A stretch of 64,000 nucleotides of DNA, taken from the NCBI RefSeq assembly GCF_016881405.1, contig NZ_WOFE01000007.1, positions 1-64,000 of the forward strand, read 5' to 3'. The notes under the pieces are model-generated. The model was not told the origin of the DNA and ran no database searches. It worked only from the letters and a program-made list of their open reading frames with translations. This document shows, in pieces, positions 10,491 to 23,386 of this stretch. Made by a program: the position numbers and the translations under genes. Source of the stretch: Deefgea chitinilytica. Its GTDB lineage: Bacteria; Pseudomonadota; Gammaproteobacteria; Burkholderiales; Chitinibacteraceae. Each line of letters opens with the position of its first letter. Positions within the stretch are counted from its first letter, which is position 1.

Positions 10491-11276
10491 ATGAAAGTGT
10501 TGGCCATAGCAAATCAAAAAGGCGGTGTGGGTAAAACGACGACTGCAGTCAATTTGGCGGCGAGTTTGGCGCATTTGGGTAAACGCGTCTTGTTGGTCGA
10601 TTTGGATCCGCAAGCCAATGCCACGATGGGGTCGGGCATTGATAAATCCAAATTGAAACACTCGACGTATTCTTTGCTGCTAGGCGATTCAAGCATCGAG
10701 CAAACGCTGAAAAACTCTGAAAGCGGCGACTATGATTTGCTGCCCGCGTCGCGAGATTTGGCAGGTGCAGAAGTTGAGTTGGTTGATGCCACGGCGCGCG
10801 AAACGCGCTTGAAAACTGCTTTAGCGATGGTTGCCGGCAATTATGATTATGTTTTGCTCGATTGCCCACCAGCGTTGAATTTACTAACCTTGAATGGCTT
10901 GGTGGCTGCCGATGCGGTCATGATTCCGATGCAGTGCGAATATTTTGCGCTGGAAGGTTTGTCGGATTTGGTCAATACCTTGCGTCGCATTAAGCAAAAC
11001 CTGAATAAAAAAATTGAAATTGAAGGTCTGCTGCGGACGATGTTTGATCCACGCTCAACCTTGGCGCAGCAAGTCTCCGAGCAGTTGGTGAAGCATTTCA
11101 CCAGCAAGCTGTATCATACCGTCATTCCACGCAATGTACGCTTGGCCGAAGCGCCGAGCTATGGTCGCCCGATTTTGGCCTACGACAAATCCTCAAAAGG
11201 CGCGCAAGCTTATTTACAGCTCGCCGAAGAAATGTTGGCGCGTCACGATGCGCTAGAAGCGGTCGCCACGGTTTAA
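10491..11276 (+). CDS. parA: chromosome-partitioning ATPase ParA (Soj)
   Basis: A 261-residue deviant Walker-A ATPase that works with ParB-parS to segregate the origin region. The Walker A motif KGGVGKTTT starts at residue 10, with the signature Lys; LLVDLDPQANATMG and LLDCPPALNLLTLNGL are the Walker A' and B segments. The short N-terminus without a helix-turn-helix identifies the chromosomal (type Ib/Soj) class. The frame is open upstream, but ATG 10491 fits the conserved MKVLAIANQKGG start. parB follows with a 15-base gap. Confidence 0.97.
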   Translation: MKVLAIANQKGGVGKTTTAVNLAASLAHLGKRVLLVDLDPQANATMGSGIDKSKLKHSTYSLLLGDSSIEQTLKNSESGDYDLLPASRDLAGAEVELVDATARETRLKTALAMVAGNYDYVLLDCPPALNLLTLNGLVAADAVMIPMQCEYFALEGLSDLVNTLRRIKQNLNKKIEIEGLLRTMFDPRSTLAQQVSEQLVKHFTSKLYHTVIPRNVRLAEAPSYGRPILAYDKSSKGAQAYLQLAEEMLARHDALEAVATV

Positions 11277-11291
11277 TTGGAACTCAATGTT

Positions 11292-12128
11292 ATGGTAAGT
11301 AAAAAATTGAAAGGCCTTGGCCGTGGCTTGGACGCCTTGATGGGTGATCCGTCGGCGGGCGATATGCTAAAAACCTTGCCGCTTGATGCCTTGCAGCCGG
11401 GCAAATACCAGCCGCGCACCTTGATGAACGACGAAGCGCTGGAAGAATTGGCCGATTCAATTCGCGCGCAAGGTTTGATGCAGCCGGTGCTGGTGCGCGA
11501 AATTGATATTGATCGCTATGAAATCATTGCAGGTGAGCGTCGCTGGCGTGCGTCGCAACGCGCAGGGCTGACTGAAATTCCCGCCTTAGTTCGTGTAATT
11601 GCTGACGAAACTGCCTTGGCGATGGCATTGATCGAAAATATTCAGCGTGAAAATTTAAATCCACTTGAAGAAGCGATTGGCATTCAGCGTTTGGTTGACG
11701 AGTTTGGTCTGACGCAAGAATCAGCAGCGCAGGCGGTCGGTAAATCACGCTCTAGCGTTGCCAATTTATTACGGTTACTCAATCTTACTGAACCAGTGCG
11801 CGAGATGTTAATGGCGGGGCATCTGGATATGGGCCATGCGCGCGCTTTGCTGCCACTTGATACCCTGCAGCAAATTGAGGCGGCTCGGCTGGTCGTTTTG
11901 AAAGGGTTGTCAGTACGGGATGTGGAAGCCTTGGTTAAAAAAATGCAGCAAGAGCCAGTTGCAGCAAAAGAAAAGGCAATTGATCCCGATGTGCTGCGTT
12001 TGCAAGAAAGCGTTTCCGAGCGCATTGGTGCACGAGTGATCATTCAGTCGGGGAAAAAAGGCAGTGGCAAGTTAACGATTGAATACGGTAGTTTAGATCA
12101 GCTCGATTCATTACTTAGCCGTCTGTAA
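11292..12128 (+). CDS. parB: chromosome-partitioning protein ParB (Spo0J)
   Basis: A 278-residue CTP-dependent DNA clamp that loads at parS. It has the N-terminal GLGRGLDALMGD tail that contacts ParA, the CTP-binding GERRWRASQRAGL box (the GERR(W)RA motif), IENIQRENLNPLEEA, and a helix-turn-helix (ESAAQAVGKSRSSVANLLRLL) that reads parS. The C-terminal dimerisation segment follows. The ATG at 11292 is preferred over TTG 11277 because GGA lies 8 bases upstream and the protein then begins with MVSKKLKGLGRG. I found no full parS palindrome in this window. Confidence 0.96.
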   Translation: MVSKKLKGLGRGLDALMGDPSAGDMLKTLPLDALQPGKYQPRTLMNDEALEELADSIRAQGLMQPVLVREIDIDRYEIIAGERRWRASQRAGLTEIPALVRVIADETALAMALIENIQRENLNPLEEAIGIQRLVDEFGLTQESAAQAVGKSRSSVANLLRLLNLTEPVREMLMAGHLDMGHARALLPLDTLQQIEAARLVVLKGLSVRDVEALVKKMQQEPVAAKEKAIDPDVLRLQESVSERIGARVIIQSGKKGSGKLTIEYGSLDQLDSLLSRL

Positions 12129-12275
12129 GTTTTTGGTGCATAGTACGGCATCAAAGTGATGCATTGTGATGATTTGAAACGGCGTCATGCGATTTGTTAC
12201 TGTTTTTGAAAGGAATTGTGACGATTTTTATTTGTCATGAAATAAAAATAAATCAGCTAAAGTCAACGGTAAAAA

Positions 12276-12305
12276 TTGACTCAGAGCAAATCAACTACGT
12301 ATAAT
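12276..12305 (+). promoter_or_regulatory. sigma70-type promoter of the atp operon
   Basis: TTGACT (12276-12281), an 18-base spacer, and a perfect TATAAT (12300-12305) lie 27-56 bases upstream of the atpI start codon, in a 203-base gap after parB that is A/T rich. The near-consensus hexamers make this the best promoter match I noticed in the window. Confidence 0.8.
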
Positions 12306-12331
12306 CGCGTCGTTTCTCTTACGGTGGTGCT

Positions 12332-12703
12332 ATGTACGGGAAGGCACAGATTCGGGGCGTGATCCGATTACAGATTGGCTTCACGATAGTCCTCTCAATT
12401 GCGCTTTTGTTAATCTTGGGACAAAAAGCCGCAATTGCAAGTTTTTCCGGTGGTTTGATCGCAGTACTAGGCAGCGTGTTGTATTCCTTCATCGCTTACA
12501 GTGCCGGGTTTGCCGCCGCAGCAGAATTGCTGCGCAGACACTTTGCTGCAGAAATGGCTAAGTTGTCGCTAACGCTGATTGCGTTTGCAGCATTCTTTAT
12601 GTTTTATCGGGAGGTCGCTTGGTTGTGGGTATTCTTAGGGTACCTCGTCGCAGCGAGCGCTTACTGGTTTGGGCTTTTAATTAAATTTGACGGTAAAAAG
12701 TAA
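12332..12703 (+). CDS. atpI: ATP synthase accessory subunit I
   Basis: A 123-residue membrane protein with four hydrophobic segments, first gene of the ATP synthase operon. AtpI-family proteins help assemble the c-ring or import Mg2+/Ca2+ and are not part of the mature enzyme. The sequence is poorly conserved, as usual for AtpI; identity rests on position, length and membrane topology (a long segment IGFTIVLSIALLLILG, then AAIASFSGGLIAVLGSVLYS). atpB begins three bases after its stop codon. Confidence 0.88.
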   Translation: MYGKAQIRGVIRLQIGFTIVLSIALLLILGQKAAIASFSGGLIAVLGSVLYSFIAYSAGFAAAAELLRRHFAAEMAKLSLTLIAFAAFFMFYREVAWLWVFLGYLVAASAYWFGLLIKFDGKK

Positions 12704-13510
<807 letters not shown>

Positions 13511-13515
13511 TTTTC

Positions 13516-13571
13516 AGTCTAGTGGCGTGTATCGGTTGGGTGCACGACATTAGACTCAGTTTTACCCAACC
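13516..13571 (+). promoter_or_regulatory. interleaved inverted repeats between atpB and atpE (possible mRNA pseudoknot)
   Basis: Arm A AGTCTAGTG (13516-13524) can pair with CATTAGACT (13548-13556), nine pairs including one G-U. Arm B GGTTGGGT (13534-13541) pairs perfectly with ACCCAACC (13564-13571). The order A-B-A'-B' is that of an H-type pseudoknot or of two mutually exclusive hairpins. It ends 34 bases before the atpE ATG and 22 bases before its AGGAG. A role in atpE translation or mRNA processing is inference. Confidence 0.55.
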
Positions 13572-13578
13572 CTCGTAA

Positions 13579-13890
<312 letters not shown>

Positions 13891-13923
13891 TCATTTGATC
13901 AGCCTTTAAGGAGGACATTCAGC

Positions 13924-14394
13924 GTGGAATTTAATGCATCTCTCATAGGTCAAATGATCACTTTTGGTCTCTTGATCCTGTTCACGATGAAGTTCGTTTG
14001 GCCTCCGCTGATTAAGATGATGGATGAGCGTGCTAAACGCATTGCAGATGGCTTGGCCTCTGCAGATCGTGCTAAGCAAGATCTCGAAAATGCTGAGAAA
14101 AAATCAGCAGAAAAATTGCGCGAAGCAAAGCAAAGCGCAGCGGAGATCGTAGCTCAAGCCGAAAAGCGTGCAGCGCAACTTCTTGATGAAGCTAAGAGCA
14201 ATGCCAAAGTAGAAGGCGAACGCCTGATCGCTGGCGCTCAAGGTGAAATCGAACAGCAAATTCAGCAAGCAAAAGAATCGCTTCGCCAACAAGTCGCTAC
14301 TTTAGCGATTGCGGGTGCTGAGCAAATCTTGCGTCGTGAAATCGATGCCGCTAAACATGCTGAGATGCTGACATCTATCAAAGCGGAACTGTAA
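13924..14394 (+). CDS. atpF: F0F1 ATP synthase subunit b
   Basis: A 156-residue peripheral stalk subunit. One N-terminal membrane helix ([23 protein letters not shown]) is followed by a long charged amphipathic coiled coil that holds the alpha3beta3 head through delta. The start codon is GTG, preceded by a strong AAGGAGG about 8 bases upstream. Length matches E. coli AtpF exactly (156). Confidence 0.97.
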   Translation: MEFNASLIGQMITFGLLILFTMKFVWPPLIKMMDERAKRIADGLASADRAKQDLENAEKKSAEKLREAKQSAAEIVAQAEKRAAQLLDEAKSNAKVEGERLIAGAQGEIEQQIQQAKESLRQQVATLAIAGAEQILRREIDAAKHAEMLTSIKAEL

Positions 14395-14401
14395 GACAGT
14401 C

Positions 14402-14938
14402 ATGGCAGAACTTATAACCGTCGCTAGACCCTACGCCGAGGCCGTATTCCGGCTGGCTAAAGAAAGCAATACGCTTTCACAATGGTCAGATGTGCTTGGT
14501 AACTTAGCAGTGATTGCTGATAGCCAAGCTGTTCTTGACGTAGTGGCTAATCCGAAGTGTTCTGTTGATCAAGTACAGGAGCTGTTGGTTGGGCTTCTGG
14601 GTGCTGACGCAAACGCCGAGGTTAAAAACTTCCTGGCAGCAGTGCTCGAAAATCGTCGATTTGCCACTTTACCGGCAGTGTCGGCTTTGTTTGAACAGCT
14701 GAAAGCGGCAGACGAAGGTGTAGCGCAAGCGCACATTGAATCTGCTTTTGCTATGACTGATGCCCAACTGGCCGAACTGACGGCTACACTCACTCAGCAA
14801 CTTAACCGTAAGATCAGTGCCGACGTTAGTGTCAACCCCGAGTTAATCGGCGGTGTGAAAATTACGATTGGCGACTTGGTTATTGATGCCTCTGTAAGTG
14901 GCAAATTAACCGCACTTGCGACAAGCCTGAAGAGTTAG
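14402..14938 (+). CDS. atpH: F0F1 ATP synthase subunit delta
   Basis: A 178-residue soluble subunit that links the b-dimer to the top of alpha3beta3 (OSCP-type). The N-terminal helical domain starts [16 protein letters not shown], and the C-terminal domain carries the family signature [25 protein letters not shown]. It begins 7 bases after atpF and ends 8 bases before atpA, consistent with tight operon packing. Confidence 0.97.
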   Translation: MAELITVARPYAEAVFRLAKESNTLSQWSDVLGNLAVIADSQAVLDVVANPKCSVDQVQELLVGLLGADANAEVKNFLAAVLENRRFATLPAVSALFEQLKAADEGVAQAHIESAFAMTDAQLAELTATLTQQLNRKISADVSVNPELIGGVKITIGDLVIDASVSGKLTALATSLKS

Positions 14939-14946
14939 GAGAAATC

Positions 14947-16488
14947 ATGCAACTTAATCCGTCCGAAATCAGTGAACTGATTAAAGCTCGGATCCAAAAT
15001 CTACCGCAAGGCGCACAATCCAGCACGACTGGTACTGTTGTGTCGGTAACTGACGGTATCGTGCGTGTGCACGGTTTATCGGAAGTGATGCAAGGTGAGA
15101 TGTTGGAGTTCCCGGGTAATACCTTCGGTTTGGCGCTTAACTTAGAGCGCGATTCTGTTGGTGCTGTTATTTTAGGTGACTACAAACACATCGCTGAAGG
15201 CGATGAGGTTAAATGTACTGGCCGTATCTTGGAAGTTCCAGTAGGTCGTGAATTGATCGGCCGTGTTGTGAACGCCTTGGGTCAACCTGTAGATGGCAAA
15301 GGCCCATTGGGTACTACGCTTTCTGCACCAATCGAGAAAATTGCACCAGGCGTTATTGCCCGTCAATCGGTTTCACAACCATTGCAAACTGGTATCAAAT
15401 CAATTGATACCATGGTTCCAGTGGGCCGTGGTCAGCGTGAGTTGATCATTGGTGACCGTCAAACAGGTAAGACTGCCGTTGCGCTTGACGCGATCATTAA
15501 CCAAAAAGGTACTGGTGTTACTTGTATCTACGTGGCGATTGGTCAAAAAGCATCTTCGATTGCGAACGTCGTTCGTAAATTGGAAGAGCACGGTGCTTTG
15601 GGTCATACCATTGTTGTTGCTGCTTCAGCTTCAGAAGCTGCTGCATTGCAATACATCGCTGCATACTCTGGTTGCACGATGGGTGAATACTTCCGCGACC
15701 TCGGCGAAGATGCTTTGATCGTGTACGATGACTTGTCTAAACAAGCCGTTGCTTACCGTCAAATTTCCTTGCTGTTGCGCCGCCCACCGGGCCGTGAAGC
15801 ATTCCCTGGCGACGTTTTCTATCTTCACTCTCGTTTGCTAGAGCGTGCTGCTCGAATCAACGCTGATGAAGTTGAGAAATTGACTAACGGCGCTGTAAAA
15901 GGCAAAACAGGCTCATTGACTGCACTGCCAATCATTGAAACTCAAGCGGGTGACGTTTCTGCATTCGTTCCAACTAACGTAATTTCGATTACTGACGGTC
16001 AGATCTTCTTGGAAACTGACTTGTTCAACGCGGGTATTCGTCCTGCGATGAATGCCGGTATTTCGGTTTCACGTGTTGGTGGTGCAGCGCAAACTAAAGT
16101 CATCAAGAAATTGGGTGGCGGTGTGCGTTTGGCATTGGCTCAGTATCGTGAATTGGCTGCTTTTGCTCAGTTCGCTTCTGACCTTGACGAAGCAACTCGT
16201 AAGCAATTGGAACGCGGCAAGATGGTGACCGAGCTGATGAAACAAGCTCAGTACTCACCAATGAAAGTCGGCGAGTTGGGTGTAACCCTGCTGTTGATTA
16301 ACAAGGGCGTTTATGATGACGTTGCTGTTAATCGTGCCTTGGCTTTCGAAGCTGCATTCTTGAGCGATTTGAAAGCAAACCATGCTGATGTATTGAATCG
16401 CGTTGATGAGAAGGGCGACCTCTCAGCAGACGACGAAGCAATCATCATGAAAGCGGTAAATGCCTTTAAAGCTGGCGCTGCTTACTGA
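14947..16488 (+). CDS. atpA: F0F1 ATP synthase subunit alpha
   Basis: A 513-residue non-catalytic nucleotide-binding subunit, the same length as E. coli AtpA. The Walker A motif GDRQTGKT lies at about residues 169-176. [25 protein letters not shown] and the arginine-finger region [13 protein letters not shown] are present. GGAG precedes the ATG. It is the fifth structural gene of the operon. Confidence 0.98.
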   Translation: MQLNPSEISELIKARIQNLPQGAQSSTTGTVVSVTDGIVRVHGLSEVMQGEMLEFPGNTFGLALNLERDSVGAVILGDYKHIAEGDEVKCTGRILEVPVGRELIGRVVNALGQPVDGKGPLGTTLSAPIEKIAPGVIARQSVSQPLQTGIKSIDTMVPVGRGQRELIIGDRQTGKTAVALDAIINQKGTGVTCIYVAIGQKASSIANVVRKLEEHGALGHTIVVAASASEAAALQYIAAYSGCTMGEYFRDLGEDALIVYDDLSKQAVAYRQISLLLRRPPGREAFPGDVFYLHSRLLERAARINADEVEKLTNGAVKGKTGSLTALPIIETQAGDVSAFVPTNVISITDGQIFLETDLFNAGIRPAMNAGISVSRVGGAAQTKVIKKLGGGVRLALAQYRELAAFAQFASDLDEATRKQLERGKMVTELMKQAQYSPMKVGELGVTLLLINKGVYDDVAVNRALAFEAAFLSDLKANHADVLNRVDEKGDLSADDEAIIMKAVNAFKAGAAY

Positions 16489-16516
16489 TTTGAGACGTTG
16501 ATAAAAGGATCAAATC

Positions 16517-17386
16517 ATGGCAAGCGGTAAAGAGATTCGTACTAAGATCAAGAGCGTAAAAAATACGCAAAAGATCACCCGCGCCATGGAAATGGTGGCT
16601 ACGTCGAAAATGCGCAAAGCGCAAGAGCGTATGAAAGCGGCCCGCCCTTACGGTGAAAAAATCCGTAATGTGGCTGGCCACTTGAGCCAAGCTCTAGTCG
16701 ACTACGAGCACCCATATCTCCAAAAGCGCGACACCGTCAAGCGGGTCGGCCTGATTATGGTGTCTTCGGACAAAGGGTTGTGCGGTGGCTTGAACACCAA
16801 CGCTCTGCGTTCGGCTTTCAATAAAATGAAAGAATTGCATGACAAAGGCGTTGAAACCGCCGTGACAGCAATCGGCAATAAAGGTTTGGGTTTCATGAAG
16901 CGTAATGGTGCGAAGGTAATTTCTTCCGCTGTTGGCCTTGGTGATACGCCCCATCTGGAACAGCTGATTGGCCCGATCAAAGTAATGATCGATGCTTATA
17001 TCGCGGGTGAAGTAGACGAAGTGCATATCGTTTACACGCGTTTCATCAATACGATGAAACAAGAGCCAGTGATTGAGCAATTATTGCCACTCGCAAGCGA
17101 AGCATTTGAAAAACCGAAATCTGCGCACAATTGGGAATACCTATATGAGCCAGATGCAAAAACGGTTGTTGATGATTTGATGAACCGCTACATCGAGGCG
17201 TTGGTTTACCAAGCCGTTGCGGAAAACATCGCATCAGAGCAAGCTGCACGTATGGTGGCAATGAAGGCTGCGACTGATAACGCGGACAATGTAATCGGCT
17301 CCCTGCAACTGCTGTATAACAAAACGCGTCAAGCGGCAATTACGAAAGAACTTTCGGAAATTGTTGGCGGCGCGGCAGCAGTTTAA
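16517..17386 (+). CDS. atpG: F0F1 ATP synthase subunit gamma
   Basis: A 289-residue central rotor shaft. The N-terminal helix [33 protein letters not shown] and the C-terminal helix [16 protein letters not shown]...[23 protein letters not shown] form the coiled-coil axle. These are the family signatures, and the intervening Rossmann-like domain begins [21 protein letters not shown] lies shortly before the ATG. Confidence 0.98.
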   Translation: MASGKEIRTKIKSVKNTQKITRAMEMVATSKMRKAQERMKAARPYGEKIRNVAGHLSQALVDYEHPYLQKRDTVKRVGLIMVSSDKGLCGGLNTNALRSAFNKMKELHDKGVETAVTAIGNKGLGFMKRNGAKVISSAVGLGDTPHLEQLIGPIKVMIDAYIAGEVDEVHIVYTRFINTMKQEPVIEQLLPLASEAFEKPKSAHNWEYLYEPDAKTVVDDLMNRYIEALVYQAVAENIASEQAARMVAMKAATDNADNVIGSLQLLYNKTRQAAITKELSEIVGGAAAV

Positions 17387-18802
<1,416 letters not shown>

Positions 18803-18813
18803 GGGGTTAAGCG

Positions 18814-19242
18814 ATGGCCATGAGCATGCGTGTGGACGTAGTTAGTGCTGAAGAACTGATCTACTCTGGTGCTGCTGAGTTTATCTCTGCGCCAGCGGAC
18901 AAAGGTGAGATCGGCATCTTGCCGCGGCACGCTCCGTTGCTGACCCGCATTCGTCCGGGTGCGATCCGTATCAAGATCGCCAACTCGAACGAAGATGATG
19001 TCATTCTGTTTGTATCAGGTGGCATGATTGAAGTTCAACCGGATGGAGTGACGGTATTGGCTGACACTGCGATTCGTGGCGCTGACATTGACGAAGCAAA
19101 AGCGTTGGAAGCTAAACGCCGCGCTGAAGAATCATTGAAAAATCATTCTACGTCGATGGACTTTGCTATGGCGCAGGCTGAATTGATGGATGCAGTAGCC
19201 AAATTGGCTGTGGTGTCTAAATTGAAGCGAGGAAGCCACTAA
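18814..19242 (+). CDS. atpC: F0F1 ATP synthase subunit epsilon
   Basis: A 142-residue last subunit of the operon: an N-terminal beta sandwich ([15 protein letters not shown]...[18 protein letters not shown]) and a C-terminal two-helix inhibitory domain ([18 protein letters not shown]). Three ATGs lie close together (18814, 18820, 18826), so the exact start is uncertain by a few residues. The operon terminator follows 40 bases later. Confidence 0.96.
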   Translation: MAMSMRVDVVSAEELIYSGAAEFISAPADKGEIGILPRHAPLLTRIRPGAIRIKIANSNEDDVILFVSGGMIEVQPDGVTVLADTAIRGADIDEAKALEAKRRAEESLKNHSTSMDFAMAQAELMDAVAKLAVVSKLKRGSH

Positions 19243-19281
19243 TTCTGCATTAATCGTGCAAAATTAGCGATCTTAAAAAAT

Positions 19282-19310
19282 AAAAAGGCAGCTTAGGCTG
19301 CCTTTTTTTT
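19282..19310 (+). terminator. Rho-independent terminator of the atp operon
   Basis: An 11-bp stem (AAAAAGGCAGC at 19282-19292 pairing with 19297-19307), a four-base TTAG loop and a run of eight T. It follows atpC by 40 bases. Confidence 0.93.
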
Positions 19311-19425
19311 ATCTATTGCTAGGCGAGCATGACAGATAACGCAATAAAGTGATGTCATGCTGTGCGTGCATTCTGTTGAAGATTAGAATAGCGACAATTG
19401 ATTAATTTTATATAGGTATTAAAAG

Positions 19426-20799
19426 ATGAGTACTGCATTAAACGTGGTGATTTTAGCGGCAGGGCAAGGTAAGCGGATGTATTCAAGCCTGCCAAAAGTG
19501 TTACACCGTTTAGCAGGAAAACCGCTAGTTCAGCATGTTATCGATACGGCGCGCCAATTGCAGCCGCAAAAAATGGTGATTGTGTACGGTCATGGCGGTG
19601 AGCAAGTGCAGGCGCAGTTGGCCGCTCAAACGGATCTAGCATGGGCACATCAGGCTGAACAATTAGGAACGGGGCATGCATTGGCACAGGCCATTCCACA
19701 ATGCGTAGGCGGCATTACCCTGATGCTGTATGGCGATGTGCCTTTAACACGCCTTGCAACAATTCAATCCTTGCTAGCTGCCAGTCAGGGCGACAAACTG
19801 GGCATTTTGACTGATATTTTGGACGATGCGACGGGTTATGGTCGTATCGTTCGCGATGCCGCTGGCAAGGTCACTTGCATTGTCGAGCAAAAAGATTGCA
19901 CGCCGGAACAAGCCAAAATTGGTGAAATGAATACTGGCATTTTAGCTTTACCAACCGCTCGCGTTGCCGGATGGTTATCGGAATTGAAAAACGATAATGC
20001 GCAGGGCGAATATTACGCGACTGATTTGATCGCACTGGCGGTGCGGGATGGTGTTGAAATCGCCACCGTACAGCCGCAAGATCACTGGGAAGCGGAAGGG
20101 ATTAATAATAAATTGCAGTTGGCAGGCTTGGAGCGAATTCATCAGGCCGAAATCGCTAAATCCCTACTGACCGCTGGTGTTGGTTTGGCTGATCCGGCGC
20201 GAATTGACGTGCGTGGTACGCTCAAACACGGTCAAGATGTGTTGATTGACGTGAATTGCGTCTTTGAAGGTGAAGTCGTGCTTGGTAAAGGCGTAATGAT
20301 TGGTGCCAATTGCGTACTGAAAAACGTAACCATTGCCGATGGCGTAGTCATTCATCCATTTTGTCATTTAGAAGATGCTGTCGTTGGTGCCGGTAGTTTG
20401 ATCGGCCCTTATGCGCGTTTACGCCCTGGGGCGCAATTGGCTGAGCAAGTACACGTTGGCAATTTTGTTGAAATTAAAAAATCAACCGTTGGTGTTGGCT
20501 CGAAAGTGAACCACCTCAGCTATATTGGTGACGCTGAAATTGGTGCTACCGTGAATGTGGGCGCTGGCACGATTACGTGTAACTACGATGGCGTCAACAA
20601 GTTCACCACGGTGATTGAGGATAATGTATTTATTGGTAGTAATAATTGCTTAGTCGCACCAGTGACGGTCGGCGCAGGCGCAACGACCGGTGCTGGCTCG
20701 GTGATAAGCAAAAATGCGCCAGCTGGCGAGTTGACGATTGCGCGTGCGAAGCAACTGACTTTATCTGGTTGGCAACGCCCGAAGAAACTAGCTAAATAG
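19426..20799 (+). CDS. glmU: bifunctional GlcNAc-1-P uridyltransferase / GlcN-1-P acetyltransferase
   Basis: A 457-residue enzyme making UDP-GlcNAc for peptidoglycan and LPS. The N-terminal pyrophosphorylase has [18 protein letters not shown] (residues about 10-27) and the metal-binding YGDVPL. The C-terminal left-handed beta-helix acetyltransferase shows hexapeptide repeats and the catalytic region [27 protein letters not shown]. Length equals that of typical GlmU. It has its own gap of 180 bases after atpC, so it is probably transcribed separately from the atp operon. Confidence 0.98.
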   Translation: MSTALNVVILAAGQGKRMYSSLPKVLHRLAGKPLVQHVIDTARQLQPQKMVIVYGHGGEQVQAQLAAQTDLAWAHQAEQLGTGHALAQAIPQCVGGITLMLYGDVPLTRLATIQSLLAASQGDKLGILTDILDDATGYGRIVRDAAGKVTCIVEQKDCTPEQAKIGEMNTGILALPTARVAGWLSELKNDNAQGEYYATDLIALAVRDGVEIATVQPQDHWEAEGINNKLQLAGLERIHQAEIAKSLLTAGVGLADPARIDVRGTLKHGQDVLIDVNCVFEGEVVLGKGVMIGANCVLKNVTIADGVVIHPFCHLEDAVVGAGSLIGPYARLRPGAQLAEQVHVGNFVEIKKSTVGVGSKVNHLSYIGDAEIGATVNVGAGTITCNYDGVNKFTTVIEDNVFIGSNNCLVAPVTVGAGATTGAGSVISKNAPAGELTIARAKQLTLSGWQRPKKLAK

Positions 20800-20899
20800 T
20801 ATCTGGGTATGTGGTGCTTGCTTTTTTATTTGAATTGCTACAGCCATATACCCGTAGATTAATCGATTGTGATTAAGTGTTTTATATCTGGAGTAGTCT

Positions 20900-21511
20900 A
20901 TGTCCCTATTACTTGACCAACCTTTGACTGATGAAGAATTAGATCAGCTTGATCAATTTCTGTATTCAGATGCGGTGGGCAAAGATGCGATGTCTTTGTC
21001 GATGCTACACGGTTATTTGACTGCCATCTTAATTGGCCCTGCAACCGTGATGCCCAGTCAGTGGTTAGGACAAATTTGGGATCGACCTGAGGCCGCCATA
21101 TTTGCACTGCCGGAAGGCGATGCAATCATTAATTTGGTGATGCGTTTGTACAATCAAATCGCTGATGAATTGGCACAAGATCCGCCGGTGTACGAGCCTT
21201 TGCTGTATTGGGAAGATGAATCGATGCAAAACTCGAGCATCGAAGAATGGAGCTTGGGTTTCTGCTTTGGTGCTGGTTTAGCTGAAGAAGAATGGCAACC
21301 ATTGATCGATGAAGAAGAAGGTCAGTTTATGTTTATGGCCATCATGAGTGGTTCGGACGACGAGATGCGTGCAGATATGCTCAAAGAAGGGATCGATCTG
21401 GTGCGTCATGATAATGAGGTGGCCGAACAAATCCCTGAGATGGTGATCGAAATTCGCGATTTTTTTCGTGAAAATAGAGGAACATCGCGCAATAAGCGTC
21501 AATTGCACTAA
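20900..21511 (+). CDS. UPF0149 (YgfB/YecA) family protein
   Basis: A 203-residue acidic, mostly helical protein of the YgfB/YecA family (LDQFLYSDAVGKDAMSLSMLHGYLTAILIGP is the family signature). The first half matches YecA. The C-terminal SEC-C zinc motif seen in many longer YecA proteins is absent, and the protein ends in a basic tail (RENRGTSRNKRQLH). Function is not established for this class. GGAG lies 9 bases before the ATG. Confidence 0.85.
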   Translation: MSLLLDQPLTDEELDQLDQFLYSDAVGKDAMSLSMLHGYLTAILIGPATVMPSQWLGQIWDRPEAAIFALPEGDAIINLVMRLYNQIADELAQDPPVYEPLLYWEDESMQNSSIEEWSLGFCFGAGLAEEEWQPLIDEEEGQFMFMAIMSGSDDEMRADMLKEGIDLVRHDNEVAEQIPEMVIEIRDFFRENRGTSRNKRQLH

Positions 21512-21758
21512 TTATCGTAATGTTTAGATAAAGCATTGATTCTGCAACAGATTCAAAAGAACGTCATTCTGGCGTAGATCGGTATACTGAAATGGTGCTG
21601 GTTTTGAATCGTTTTGCATAAAATACTTTGAATTTTTGCTGTGTTTCGTGATTAAACAGTTTCGATTTTTGCCTAATTTGTGCTCACAGTGCTGCGCTTC
21701 GGTTAAAATTGACGGTTTAGTATTTATTGGGCGCTAATCGCCCTGCAAGGAATGATTC

Positions 21759-22850
21759 ATGAGTCTCAAGTGCGGTATTGTTGGATTGCCCAACGTCGGC
21801 AAATCTACGCTGTTTAATGCGCTAACCAATTCTGGTATCGAAGCCGCTAACTATCCTTTCTGCACCATTGAGCCAAACACAGGCATCGTTGAAGTGCCTG
21901 ATCCGCGTTTGGCTGAGTTGTCGAAAATCGTGAATCCACAAAAAATTCAACCTGCGATTGTTGAATTTGTTGATATCGCAGGGCTAGTTGCTGGTGCGAG
22001 TAAAGGTGAAGGCTTGGGTAACCAATTCTTGGCTAATATTCGGGAAACGGATGCGATTGTGAATGTGGTTCGTTGCTTTGAAAATGACAATATTATTCAC
22101 GTTGCTGGTCGGGTTGATCCGATTGATGACATTATTGTGATCGGTACTGAATTGGCGTTGGCCGATATGACTACGGTTGAAAAAGCGATTCAACGTGATG
22201 GTAAAAAAGCCCGTTCCGGTGACAAAGAAGCGTTGGCATCAATTGCCGTATTGGAAAAACTGCTCCCACACCTCAATGAAGGTCGTCCTGCGCGCTCATT
22301 AAAACTATCAGATGAAGAAAAAGCAGCGATCAAACCGTTGTGCTTGCTCACGATTAAGCCCGCGATGTACGTCGCGAACGTAGCAGAAGATGGTTTTGAG
22401 AATAATCCGTTATTAGATAAAGTTCGCGCGCATGCTGAGTCAGAGGGTGCGCCCGTGGTCGCCGTATGTGCTGCGATTGAGAGTGAAATTGCTGAACTTG
22501 ACGATGCTGATAAAGTCGAATTTTTGGAGTCTTTGGGTCAAGAAGAGCCTGGTTTGAATCGCTTGATTCGTGCCGGCTATGAATTGCTTGGTTTGCAAAC
22601 CTACTTTACGGCTGGCGTGAAAGAAGTTCGCGCATGGACGATTCGTAAAGGTGATACTGCGCCGCAAGCTGCTGGTGTAATTCACACTGATTTTGAGCGC
22701 GGCTTTATTCGTGCACAAACCATTTCGTTTGAAGACTTTATCGCCTACAAGGGTGAGCAAGGGGCGAAAGAGGCCGGCAAAATGCGTGCTGAAGGTAAAG
22801 AATATGTCGTTAAGGATGGTGATGTCTTGAATTTCTTGTTCAACGTTTAG
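21759..22850 (+). CDS. ychF: redox-regulated ATPase YchF (OLA1 family)
   Basis: A 363-residue Obg-family P-loop NTPase that prefers ATP. The G1 loop GLPNVGKST is at residues 9-17, [22 protein letters not shown] is the G3 region, and the C-terminal TGS-like domain ends [20 protein letters not shown]-like. Length is exactly that of the family (363). It binds ribosomes and affects stress responses. The promoter region of 247 bases upstream contains no other gene. Confidence 0.97.
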   Translation: MSLKCGIVGLPNVGKSTLFNALTNSGIEAANYPFCTIEPNTGIVEVPDPRLAELSKIVNPQKIQPAIVEFVDIAGLVAGASKGEGLGNQFLANIRETDAIVNVVRCFENDNIIHVAGRVDPIDDIIVIGTELALADMTTVEKAIQRDGKKARSGDKEALASIAVLEKLLPHLNEGRPARSLKLSDEEKAAIKPLCLLTIKPAMYVANVAEDGFENNPLLDKVRAHAESEGAPVVAVCAAIESEIAELDDADKVEFLESLGQEEPGLNRLIRAGYELLGLQTYFTAGVKEVRAWTIRKGDTAPQAAGVIHTDFERGFIRAQTISFEDFIAYKGEQGAKEAGKMRAEGKEYVVKDGDVLNFLFNV

Positions 22851-22896
22851 TGTGTCATTTATTTGAAATATATTTGTCATAAAATTGGAGCATTAA

Positions 22897-23163
22897 ATGA
22901 GCCGTACTGTTCAATGTGTTAAATTAGGCCGCGAAGCTGAAGGTCTTGATTTCCCTCCTTTGCCGGGTGAATTAGGCAAAAAAGTATACGATGCCGTTTC
23001 TAAAGAAGCTTGGGCGGCGTGGGTCAAGCACCAAACGATGTTGATTAATGAAAACCGTTTGAGCCTTGCAGATCCAAGCGCGCGCAAGTACTTGCAGCAA
23101 CAGCTTGAGAACTATTTCTTTGGTTCAGGCGCCGATGCCATCCAAGGTTACGTTCCACAATAA
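22897..23163 (+). CDS. yggX: probable Fe(2+)-trafficking protein
   Basis: An 88-residue YggX-family protein. The N-terminal [23 protein letters not shown] carries the single conserved Cys, followed by the Trp-rich segment [19 protein letters not shown] and the C-terminal FFGSG. The family protects Fe-S clusters from oxidative damage. It follows ychF by 46 bases, with GGAG upstream. Confidence 0.96.
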   Translation: MSRTVQCVKLGREAEGLDFPPLPGELGKKVYDAVSKEAWAAWVKHQTMLINENRLSLADPSARKYLQQQLENYFFGSGADAIQGYVPQ

Positions 23164-23170
23164 TGTAATG

Positions 23171-23200
23171 ACACAGGCCGCATAATGCGGCCTGTTGTGT
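23171..23200 (+). terminator. hairpin after yggX
   Basis: ACAGGCCGCA and TGCGGCCTGT form a 10-bp stem directly after the yggX stop. The following bases (TGTGTCTG) are not a true T-tract, so this may be a weak terminator or an mRNA-stabilising hairpin. The rest of the 223-base gap to ppk1 shows nothing clear. Confidence 0.55.
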
Positions 23201-23386
23201 CTGTAAGTACGGAAAGAACAGCATGAATGTCGTTGTTTCGTTGCGCCGCCTTTGTGTATGTTGACTGCTGTGCGGCTGCTTTCAAACAACGCTGCCTAAG
23301 ACTGAACTTCGTTTCATAACGTTTATTTTTGGATGCCGAAAATAAACTGCATTTAATTTAATTGATCGCCACCAAAGAGCGCTGCC

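Noticed and set aside
12118-12127. GCCGTCTGTA, one mismatch from the Neisseria DNA uptake word GCCGTCTGAA
   Set aside because: Single near-match at the end of parB; no exact copies noticed on either strand, so there is no sign of a DUS system.
16066-16080. GTTTCACGTG inside atpA, resembling half of a parS palindrome
   Set aside because: Only the left 10 bases match; the right half (TTGGT) does not, and it lies in highly constrained coding sequence.
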